NCBI GenBank assembly: GCA_024402565.1 | Contig: JAKSTM010000019.1 | Span: 1 to 35,893 of the forward strand | Direction of reading: 5' to 3' | Source: Treponema sp. | GTDB taxonomy: Bacteria > Spirochaetota > Spirochaetia > Treponematales > Treponemataceae | DNA length: 35,893 nucleotides | In this document: positions 17,068 to 23,290 of the stretch, one piece after another | Layout: each line of letters starts with the position of its first letter | How positions within the stretch are numbered: position 1 is the stretch's first letter | Notes under the pieces: generated by a model | What the model was told of the DNA's origin: nothing | The model's input: only the letters and a program-made list of their open reading frames with translations | Database searches by the model: none | Translations under genes and position numbers: made by a program

Positions 17068-17250
17068 TTAAGCTTTATATATATATCCAAGTATATATTG
17101 TGCCTCAGCATGACCTTTTTCTGCCGCTTTTTTATAGAATTCTGCGGCTTTCTTAAAATCTGCCTTTACTTCTTTACCACTCTGATATTTCAGTCCTAGT
17201 TCATAATCTGCTTCTGGATTTTTATTATTACTTGGAGTTACTGGTTTTTC
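17068..17250 (-). pseudogene. Severed C-terminal extension of the Sel1-repeat protein
   Basis: Directly after the TAA (17253-17251) of the Sel1 gene the same frame stays open for 60 codons up to a second TAA (17070-17068). It encodes EKPVTPSNNKNPEAD followed by a good Sel1 unit (YELGLKYQSGKEVKADFKKA, AAEFYKKAAEKGHAEAQYIL). No ATG, GTG or TTG occurs in it, so it cannot be a separate gene. Either the stop is a recent nonsense change (for example CAA to TAA) or sequencing error, or it is sometimes read through. Confidence 0.7.
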
Positions 17251-19839
17251 TTATGTAGAAATTTCCTCTAGACGTCTTTTAGCATAAGAATTCCCCTGTT
17301 CCGCTGACTTCGTATACCACTCTACTGCTTTTGCGTAATCCTGTGGTACTCCTTCCCCATATTCATACATATATCCAAGGTTAGCTTGACCGTCGGCATT
17401 TCCCTGTTCCGCTGACTTCATAAACCACTCTACTGCTTTTGCGTAATCCTGTGGTACTCCTTGCCCAATTAAATACATACCTCCAAGGTTAGCTTGACCG
17501 TAGGCATTTCCCTGTTCCGCTGACTTCATAAACCACTCTACTGCTTTTGCATAATCCTGTGACACTCCTTGCCCTTTTTCATACCTAACTCCAAGGTTAT
17601 TTTGACTTATGGCATTTCCCTGTTCCGCTGACTTCTTATACCACTCTACTGCTTTTACGTAATCCTGTGGTACTCCTTTCCCATCTTCATACATATCTCC
17701 AAGTTTAGCTTGACCTAGGGAATTTCCCTGTTCCGCTGACTTCTTATACCACTCTACTGCTTTTGCGTAATCCTGTGGTACTCCTTTCCCATATTCATAC
17801 ATATCTCCAAGGTGATTTTGACCGTAGGCATTCCCCTGTTCTGCTGACTTCTTGTACCACTCTACTGCTTTTACGTAATCCTGTGGTACTCCTTGCCCAT
17901 ATTCATACATATCTCCAAGGTGATTTTGTGCTCTGGCATTCCCCTGTTCCGCTGACTTCTTATACCAGTCTACTGCTTTTGCATAATCCTGTGGTACTCC
18001 TTTCCCATATTCATACATATATCCAAGGTTACATTGTGCACTGGCATTCCCCTGTTCCGCTGACTTCTTGTACCAGTCTACTGCTTTTGCATAATCCTGT
18101 GGGACTCCTTTCCCATATTCATACATATCTCCAAGGTTATTTTGACTTATGGCAAATCCCTGTTCTGCTGACTTCTTGTACCAGTCTACTGCTTTTGCGT
18201 AATCCTGTGGTACTCCTTGCCCATTTTCATACATAAGTCCAAGGTTATTTTGACCTAGGGCAAATCCCTGTTCCGCTGACTTCTTATACCACTCTACTGC
18301 TTTTGCGTAATCCTGTTGGCAGTCATAGTAACGACCAAGGAAAAAATAGGCTTCTATACGTTCTTTTTTTGCCGCTTCATTTACAAGCGCTAAGCCCTTA
18401 TCAATATTCTCTTCACAACCATACGCACATAAATAACAGTATCCCAAAGCAGCCTTACCATCTATATCTCCCTGTGAAGCACTTTTTTCTGCCCAAACAA
18501 ATTCATTTTCCCTTGACTGAATAGAATGATAAAAATACCACAGAGCATACTGTACCTTTGGATTATGAGTTTTAGCTTCCAATTCAAGAAGTTCTGCTTC
18601 AGGCATCCCAATTAATTCCTTATAATTAATTTCAGACACACCTACAACATTTTTGTAAACCTGTAATGATTCACAAAGTTCGTCTGTCAGTTCAGGAAGT
18701 TCTTCTTCCAGTAACTTTTTAATCATTCGCTCTGATTTGACTATATATGATTTCTCCAGTTTAGTTGTACCCTTTCCGCAAGTATCTAAAAGCTCTTTTG
18801 CAAGCATTATGTAACTGGTATCACCACTTACTTCAGTGAGGTTTTTATAAAATTCAATTTTTCTACATTTTAATAAAACCGAATCCGCCCAGAACTTTTC
18901 AGCCTGATTTAGTTTTTCTTCTACAAGTGAATAATTTTTATTCTCTGACGCTATATCAATTTCTGTAAGTTTTGCACACAACACATCTGCCTGAAAAGTT
19001 TTGATTACACTTAATGCCTTTGCTGAGTCCACTTTTACTAAAGAATTAAGATAAACTCCAAGCACATCTTCATTCAATGAATATTTTTTATATAAAGGCT
19101 CGATTAAATTAAGGGCATCGTTTGCTTTTCCTTCATCATACAAAAGCTTTTGGGCATTTTCAAAAGTCAGCTTGTCAAAAGTACCCAATGCATTTTCATC
19201 ATTTATGCCTTTTCCAGAACTTATATTATTCTTTACAATATTTTCAAGTTCCAAAGCGCGGCTTGAAGAAATACCTAACTGAGTCTGCAGGCTCATAAGC
19301 TCTTTTCTTTCTGACATATCAATTTTTCCGTCAGCAAGAATTCTTTCTACTGCCTGCTTATAAACTTCTTCTTTTTCGTTTCCTGAACTATCGCGGCAGC
19401 TGGTACATTTTCCAATTTCTGGAACATAGCAATTCTTACAGGTAAATTCACCGCAGACAGGGCAGTCATAACCTTCAAGTCTTAATACAATTCGACCACA
19501 AACATGACATTTTGCTGTTTTTTTGGTTTCATCTTCATTTTTTATAATTGTTGCGTTACCGCTAATATTTGTCTCTTCTTTTTTTCCAATAATATCGCCT
19601 GCAACTACATTTTTGTCACCCATTGATATTCCGGCATTATTTTGTGGTGCAGAAGCTCCTAGCTTAACACCGCAGTCAGAACAAAACTTTGTTCCAACTG
19701 AATATAATTTCCCACATTGAGGACAGCTTATTTTCTGTTCTTCTAGTCTTACAGGATTTCCATCTTCTGTTTCACAGTTTTCACAAAAATTTCCGTTTTC
19801 GTATTTAGTACCACATTTAGGACAGACTTTCATTTTCAA
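17251..19839 (-). CDS. Zinc-ribbon and Sel1-repeat protein
   Basis: The 862-residue protein starts with two zinc ribbons (CPKCGTKYENGNFCENC, CPQCGKLYSVGTKFCSDCG) and a third cysteine cluster at about 112-155 (CHVCG, CPVCG, CKNC, CTSC). A helical segment resembling TerB-like modules follows (ILADGKIDMSERKELM), then a helical middle and about 11-12 Sel1 repeats. Ten of these are near-identical 36-residue copies (consensus VPQDYAKAVEWYKKSAEQGN). Sel1 repeats form solenoids for protein binding; zinc ribbons suggest nucleic acid or protein contacts. No signal peptide is visible, so it is likely cytoplasmic. Start: ATG with GAGG 8 nt upstream. The product was probably longer, since the frame continues beyond the stop. 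Function unknown. Confidence 0.85.
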   Translation of the reverse strand: MKMKVCPKCGTKYENGNFCENCETEDGNPVRLEEQKISCPQCGKLYSVGTKFCSDCGVKLGASAPQNNAGISMGDKNVVAGDIIGKKEETNISGNATIIKNEDETKKTAKCHVCGRIVLRLEGYDCPVCGEFTCKNCYVPEIGKCTSCRDSSGNEKEEVYKQAVERILADGKIDMSERKELMSLQTQLGISSSRALELENIVKNNISSGKGINDENALGTFDKLTFENAQKLLYDEGKANDALNLIEPLYKKYSLNEDVLGVYLNSLVKVDSAKALSVIKTFQADVLCAKLTEIDIASENKNYSLVEEKLNQAEKFWADSVLLKCRKIEFYKNLTEVSGDTSYIMLAKELLDTCGKGTTKLEKSYIVKSERMIKKLLEEELPELTDELCESLQVYKNVVGVSEINYKELIGMPEAELLELEAKTHNPKVQYALWYFYHSIQSRENEFVWAEKSASQGDIDGKAALGYCYLCAYGCEENIDKGLALVNEAAKKERIEAYFFLGRYYDCQQDYAKAVEWYKKSAEQGFALGQNNLGLMYENGQGVPQDYAKAVDWYKKSAEQGFAISQNNLGDMYEYGKGVPQDYAKAVDWYKKSAEQGNASAQCNLGYMYEYGKGVPQDYAKAVDWYKKSAEQGNARAQNHLGDMYEYGQGVPQDYVKAVEWYKKSAEQGNAYGQNHLGDMYEYGKGVPQDYAKAVEWYKKSAEQGNSLGQAKLGDMYEDGKGVPQDYVKAVEWYKKSAEQGNAISQNNLGVRYEKGQGVSQDYAKAVEWFMKSAEQGNAYGQANLGGMYLIGQGVPQDYAKAVEWFMKSAEQGNADGQANLGYMYEYGEGVPQDYAKAVEWYTKSAEQGNSYAKRRLEEIST
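17275..18345. repeat. Ten 108-bp coding tandem repeats
   Basis: Near-identical units with a fixed 108-bp period, each containing the complement of codons for KSAEQG (gttccgctgactt on the plus strand recurs every 108 bp from about 17300 to 18272). Each unit encodes one Sel1 repeat. Low divergence suggests recent amplification and probable copy-number variation between strains. Confidence 0.9.
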
Positions 19840-19873
19840 AACCTCAATATTACTGATTTTTTTCTGCCTATAA

Positions 19874-19902
19874 ATTATAAAATCAAATTTTGTTAGAGTC
19901 CA
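19874..19902 (-). promoter_or_regulatory. Promoter of the Sel1-repeat gene
   Basis: On the minus strand TGGACT (19902-19897), a 17-bp spacer and TATAAT (19879-19874) give a leader of about 28 nt carrying GAGG before the start codon at 19839. Confidence 0.6.
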
Positions 19903-19903
19903 C

Positions 19904-20074
19904 TCATTTCAACCGAACTCCACCAAAAATAAAGGCAACTGTTATACTTCCTAAAGTATCCATAAAAAGAGGAAGTTCCAATTTATATTGAATCAAATAC
20001 ATCGGCAGAATATTTAAAATAATTCCTGCAATAATTCCGATTATGATTTTTAAAAATATCTTTTCAGTCTTCAT
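19904..20074 (-). CDS. Short membrane ORF, probable remnant
   Basis: ATG at 20074 to TGA at 19904 encodes 56 residues with a membrane helix (about 6-28) and the motif LPLFMDTLGSITVAFIFGG. That motif resembles the start of multi-helix membrane proteins such as ECF-type S components or related membrane sensors, which would continue for four or more helices. Here the frame stops after GGVRLK. There is no convincing Shine-Dalgarno. A truncated remnant or a genuine small membrane protein are both possible. It overlaps the promoter regions of both neighbours. Confidence 0.4.
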   Translation of the reverse strand: MKTEKIFLKIIIGIIAGIILNILPMYLIQYKLELPLFMDTLGSITVAFIFGGVRLK

Positions 20075-20092
20075 AATGTTTCATGCTATAAT
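20063..20092 (+). promoter_or_regulatory. Promoter of the histidine kinase gene (leaderless)
   Basis: A consensus -10 TATAAT (20087-20092) lies 7 nt before ATG 20100, and a weak -35 (TTCAGT, 20063-20068) lies 18 bp upstream of it. Transcription would start at or next to the start codon. Confidence 0.5.
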
Positions 20093-20099
20093 AAATTTA

Positions 20100-21254
20100 A
20101 TGGTTTCTATCAATATTATACACGATTCTTTGAAAATCTTATTTAAAATAACAATTGCTTTATTAGTTTTTTCTTTTATTTCCTGCGGCAAAAATAATCA
20201 ACTGAATAACATTTATGTTGACTGGATGCAGGTTGAAAGTTCCATTTCCAATGGCGCAGATAACGACGCTTTGGAGATTTTTTTTAATCGTCACAAAGAA
20301 TTTACAGAATCGGACATTTATAAAAACATGATTATTTCGGAAACCTACGGAGATTCTTTAAAGAAGTTAGACGATGCCATCGAAAGTAAAGATATCGCAC
20401 AGATTCGTACTGCGGTTTTAAATTTGGGACAACTTGATCTTTTAATCAGCCAGAAATCGAATCAAGAATATATTTATCTTTCTCAACTGCTGCTGATTTT
20501 CTGTGTAATCATTTCTTCCTTTCTATTTATTATTTATAAGAATTACGAAAAAAAACGAAATGAAGCAAATCAAATGGGCATCTATTCCAGATTCATGATT
20601 GATGGAATTGAGTCTGAGCGTTCACGAATTTCAAAAGAAATTCATGACACTGTTCTTCAGGATATAAAAGCACTTTCTTTTAAATATGAATTACTTGATT
20701 CTTCCGATGCTGAAAAAAATGAAAATTTAAAAGATGAATTAATCTCTCAAACAAATTCCTGCATAAGTCAGCTCAGGGCCATCTGTAATAATCTTACACC
20801 AATTGAATTATCAGGAACCAGCAAAGATAATAACGGATTCATTCTGGCAATTCATAATTTGGCCGATGATTTCATGGCAAAAACCGGAATTGAATGTATC
20901 ATAAAATTCCAGGATAAACTGAATGTATCTTCCCTAAACATGAAGCAGACAATTAATATTTTCCGTATCATTCAAGAAGCACTGAATAATATCGAAAAAC
21001 ATGCCAAGGCTTCTATGGTTTCCATAATCATCAGCGTTATCCAGAATAGTAATCAAACAATTTTGAAGGTATTCATTACAGACAATGGGGTTGGATTTAA
21101 TTCTGAAAAAATATTAAAGGAAACTGCATTAAGATACGGCCACTTTGGACTTTCGAATATGAAAAATCGTGCCAGAGATATTAATTCAAGTTTTTCTATT
21201 ACCTCGGAAACAAACAGTGGAACAGAAATAAAACTGGAGGTTCCAATTAAATGA
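20100..21254 (+). CDS. NarL-type sensor histidine kinase
   Basis: The 384-residue kinase autophosphorylates and passes the phosphate to the regulator encoded next. Hydrophobic segment 1 (about 12-29) ends in FSFISC, resembling a lipobox. A helical extracytoplasmic domain of about 95 residues and a membrane helix (about 126-146) follow. The HisKA_3 motif is ERSRISKEIHDTVLQDIKAL with His182. The N box is QEALNNIEKHAKAS, and the G boxes are DNGVGF and GLSNMKNRA. An in-frame ATG 19 codons upstream (20043) lies upstream of the -10 box, so ATG 20100 is preferred. No Shine-Dalgarno precedes it. Its stop overlaps the regulator start (ATGA, 21251-21254). The signal is unknown. Confidence 0.9.
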   Translation: MVSINIIHDSLKILFKITIALLVFSFISCGKNNQLNNIYVDWMQVESSISNGADNDALEIFFNRHKEFTESDIYKNMIISETYGDSLKKLDDAIESKDIAQIRTAVLNLGQLDLLISQKSNQEYIYLSQLLLIFCVIISSFLFIIYKNYEKKRNEANQMGIYSRFMIDGIESERSRISKEIHDTVLQDIKALSFKYELLDSSDAEKNENLKDELISQTNSCISQLRAICNNLTPIELSGTSKDNNGFILAIHNLADDFMAKTGIECIIKFQDKLNVSSLNMKQTINIFRIIQEALNNIEKHAKASMVSIIISVIQNSNQTILKVFITDNGVGFNSEKILKETALRYGHFGLSNMKNRARDINSSFSITSETNSGTEIKLEVPIK

Positions 21255-21871
21255 ATTCAAATCAGCTACATACCATTTATTTAGTAGATGATCACGACAT
21301 GCTTCAAATCGGACTTAAAAATTTCTTAGAAACCAAGTCCAATTCCCAAGTCATTGGAACTGCAAAAACCATAGATTCCGCTAAAGCACTTTTGGCAACT
21401 AAGCTTCCAGACCTGATTATTATTGACGTTGAATTGGCGGAGGAAAACGGTTTTGATTTAGCCGCTTTCGTAAAAACAACTTATCCGAATCTAAAAATCG
21501 TTATGTATTCCATGCATGATGAAAATGATTACATTTTAAAAGCAAAAGACCTTGAAATTGATGGTTATATTTCAAAAGCTTCCGAATCAGAAGAATTTTT
21601 AAAATGCATTAATAACATTTTTTCTGGAAACTCTTACATAGAAGAAAGATTAATTCAAAATCAAAAAATAATTGATGACGCCTTATGTCTTTTCACAAAA
21701 CGAGAATCATTAATTTTCCAGGAAATGATTCAAGGGAAAAGCAATGCTGAAATTGGCAAAAATTTAAATCTCAGTAAACATTCTGTTGAAGTATATGTCA
21801 CAACTATTTATGAAAAAACATTCTGCAACAACCGAACAGAGTTTTTGTCAAAATACAGATTCAATAAATGA
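21251..21871 (+). CDS. NarL/LuxR-type response regulator
   Basis: The 206-residue protein has a receiver domain (about 7-125) and a LuxR helix-turn-helix (about 145-205). The acidic pocket is Asp13-Asp14, the phosphoacceptor is Asp59 (LIIIDVELAEENG), the switch Ser is Ser87 and the conserved lysine is Lys109 (DGYISKAS). The DNA-binding part reads TKRESLIFQEMIQGKSNAEIGKNLNLSKHSVEVYVTTIYEK. The ATGA overlap with the kinase marks a translationally coupled pair. Target genes are not visible. The stop is 7 bp from the convergent lipoprotein gene, with no terminator between. Confidence 0.93.
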   Translation: MNSNQLHTIYLVDDHDMLQIGLKNFLETKSNSQVIGTAKTIDSAKALLATKLPDLIIIDVELAEENGFDLAAFVKTTYPNLKIVMYSMHDENDYILKAKDLEIDGYISKASESEEFLKCINNIFSGNSYIEERLIQNQKIIDDALCLFTKRESLIFQEMIQGKSNAEIGKNLNLSKHSVEVYVTTIYEKTFCNNRTEFLSKYRFNK

Positions 21872-21878
21872 TGTTTCT

Positions 21879-22376
21879 TTAATTCCCCAAAGACTCTACT
21901 TTTACAAACTCTTCAAAATAATTCCCGTAAATATCTTTTGTTTCTCCGTAAAAATGATTTTCAGGGCGGATCAGCTGTAAGTGATAAGACTGATTTCCTT
22001 CTTCCCCGATAAGCCCAAGTGAATAGAAATATTCCCCTGTGTAAAATTTTACAAGACGCTTATCACTGTACTGACCGACATTCTCCCCTTTTTCAAAACG
22101 GCTGCAGTCTTCAAAATTAAAGGTGATTTTTTTAGAATTAATTTTATATGTTCCCCGCCACACAATAATATTAGTTGAATCAGCATAGGAAACCCTGAGC
22201 ATAACAGAATGATCTGGTTTTAAAATAAGATGATGATAATAAAGCTGCATATTGTCATCATAATTCTGCATTATCCATTCACTGTCATAAAAAGGGGTGG
22301 CTTTCTCAGAAAAGCAGGAACTACAGAAAAAAAGACAGAACACAATCATCATCACAACAAGAGCGTTTCTTCGCAT
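21879..22376 (-). CDS. Small lipoprotein of unknown function
   Basis: A 165-residue secreted lipoprotein: MRRNALVVMMIVFCLFFCSSC gives a signal with lipobox CSSC. The mature part is rich in beta-strand and aromatic residues (YYHHLILKPDHSVMLRVSYAD, VWRGTYKINSKKITFNFED), reminiscent of small lipocalin-like or META-type barrels, but I cannot assign a family. The ATG at 22376 has AGAGG 7 nt upstream. The longer form starting at 22397 is unlikely because that ATG sits inside the -10 box (22401-22396). Confidence 0.75.
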   Translation of the reverse strand: MRRNALVVMMIVFCLFFCSSCFSEKATPFYDSEWIMQNYDDNMQLYYHHLILKPDHSVMLRVSYADSTNIIVWRGTYKINSKKITFNFEDCSRFEKGENVGQYSDKRLVKFYTGEYFYSLGLIGEEGNQSYHLQLIRPENHFYGETKDIYGNYFEEFVKVESLGN

Positions 22377-22395
22377 AGCAAAACCTCTAAGTTTC

Positions 22396-22401
22396 ATTAT
22401 A
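22396..22401 (-). promoter_or_regulatory. -10 box of the small lipoprotein gene
   Basis: TATAAT on the minus strand (22401-22396), with a weak -35. The RNA should begin near 22389, leaving about 12 nt before the preferred ATG at 22376 with AGAGG in the leader. Confidence 0.5.
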
Positions 22402-22421
22402 CTATGTTTCTATTTTTTTAT

Positions 22422-22853
22422 TCAGTTATAATCTGGAAGACCAAATACCTGGAAGATTTCAAAATCCTTTCCATTGGCAGTCCATATTTCATCCACTCCA
22501 TGTTCTGCATAACAGGCTGCCATATGAGTATCAATAAGTCTTTTTCGTCCAAGCTTATACTGATTAAGCCAAACCTGGCCCCGACCAAAAGATTTGCTGT
22601 CTGGGTAAACAATCTTTACCCGTTCCTGATCAGTCCAGAACCATGTGGATTCTATTGCCTGTTCCATAGTCATAGGATGTTCAAATCGTTTAGGATCTGT
22701 AACGATATGCTGAAACTCCAGAAGAACATTGTAGAAAACGCACATACTTTTGCCGGAATCAAGCCATTTCCTAAAAAGTTTCAAAGCTCCGTCATGTCGT
22801 GGAGATCCTGTCATAGTCAAATCTACAAGAAAACAAGTATCAATACCTATCAT
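22422..22853 (-). CDS. vapC: PIN-domain toxin of a VapBC pair
   Basis: The 143-residue protein is a PIN-domain ribonuclease. The acidic residues Asp5 (MIGIDTCFLVDL), Glu46 (LLEFQHIV), Asp108 (RKRLIDTHMAA) and Asp130 (TANGKDFEIF) fit the metal-binding quartet. VapC toxins cut tRNA or rRNA and are held inactive by VapB. The start at ATG 22853 was chosen over the longer frame (22931) because GGAGA lies 7 nt upstream and the PIN fold begins there. It overlaps the antitoxin gene by 14 nt, so translation is coupled. All catalytic positions are intact. Confidence 0.88.
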   Translation of the reverse strand: MIGIDTCFLVDLTMTGSPRHDGALKLFRKWLDSGKSMCVFYNVLLEFQHIVTDPKRFEHPMTMEQAIESTWFWTDQERVKIVYPDSKSFGRGQVWLNQYKLGRKRLIDTHMAACYAEHGVDEIWTANGKDFEIFQVFGLPDYN

Positions 22854-23076
22854 CAAACATCTCCGATCTAAAACTGTTATCATTGTAGTCAGACAAAAGT
22901 TTTCCTGAATCAAATGGAACAAAATCTTCAAGGCTATGCCTTTTATTCAATTTTTCTTTCAGAAAAAAATCCATAGCATTACGAATCAAGGCAGCGGCCT
23001 TTACGCCGGTCTTTTCAGCCACATCCTGATAACTCGCATACACTTCATCAGATACATATAAAGTCAATGGTTTCAT
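22840..23076 (-). CDS. vapB: Antitoxin of the VapBC pair
   Basis: The 78-residue protein starts MKPLTLYVSDEVYASYQDVAEKTGVKAAALIRNAMDFFLKE, which fits a ribbon-helix-helix: a beta strand and two helices. The acidic and aromatic C-terminus (FVPFDSGKLLSDYNDNSFRSEMFDDRY) is the kind of tail that wraps a VapC active site. A perfect palindrome overlaps its start codon, suggesting autoregulation. The -10 box lies only 6 nt upstream and there is no Shine-Dalgarno, so the mRNA may be leaderless. Confidence 0.85.
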   Translation of the reverse strand: MKPLTLYVSDEVYASYQDVAEKTGVKAAALIRNAMDFFLKEKLNKRHSLEDFVPFDSGKLLSDYNDNSFRSEMFDDRY

Positions 23077-23093
23077 ACATATAATATATGTAT
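23075..23093. promoter_or_regulatory. VapB operator palindrome
   Basis: Perfect 9-bp arms ATACATATA (23075-23083) and TATATGTAT (23085-23093) around one base. It covers the -10 box and two bases of the vapB start codon (23076-23074). A second half-site (ATGTATATTTTT) recurs from 23111, in direct orientation with the one from 23088 and 23 bp away. Binding would block both initiation of transcription and access to the start. Confidence 0.65.
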
Positions 23094-23111
23094 ATTTTTA
23101 TGTTTTTTCAA
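23083..23111 (-). promoter_or_regulatory. vapBC promoter
   Basis: TTGAAA (23111-23106), a 17-bp spacer and TATATT (23088-23083) on the minus strand, with only 6 nt to the vapB ATG. Confidence 0.65.
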
Positions 23112-23130
23112 TGTATATTTTTTCTTTTAC

Positions 23131-23166
23131 AAAAAAAAATCCCCGGCAGCTTTAACACCACCGAGG
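23131..23166 (-). terminator. valS terminator
   Basis: On the minus strand a 10-bp stem with wobble pairs (23166-23157 with 23150-23141) and a 6-nt loop are followed by nine T (23139-23131). It lies about 125 nt downstream of the valS stop codon. Confidence 0.75.
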
Positions 23167-23222
23167 TTGTCGCAGACCTGCGGTCTGCTTACCGAGTTTG
23201 ACGCAAGCCTTCGGCTTGCTAT
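23161..23222. repeat. Two 31-bp tandem repeats with covarying hairpins
   Basis: Unit 1 (23161-23191) and unit 2 (23192-23222) share a CCGAG(G/T)TTG.CGCA frame and each hold a 7-bp hairpin with a 3-nt loop: GCAGACC-TGC-GGTCTGC (23172-23188) and GCAAGCC-TTC-GGCTTGC (23203-23219). Differences between the stems are compensatory. A third partial unit (CGAGTTT) follows, then a GGCTCGC direct repeat (23235, 23246) and an AT-rich hairpin TTTTTAC-TTC-GTAAAAA (23254-23270). All lie in the 3' region of valS. Confidence 0.75.
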
Positions 23223-23290
23223 CGAGTTTCCACTGGCTCGCAAGAGGCTCGCCTTTTTACTTCGTAAAAACCGTGAAAACTCGCGCAAAA

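Noticed and set aside
16947..17156. 69-codon plus-strand frame
   Set aside because: It crosses the structured RNA and the Sel1 tail on the opposite strand and has no ribosome-binding site or motif.
17275..18345. Possible CRISPR array
   Set aside because: The 108-bp period has no spacers and the units are coding Sel1 repeats.
22230..22871. 213-codon plus-strand frame
   Set aside because: It is opposite the lipoprotein and vapC genes, both supported by motifs and start signals.
23161..23222. Possible CRISPR or tRNA pair
   Set aside because: The 31-bp units are contiguous with no spacers, and the hairpins do not make a cloverleaf.
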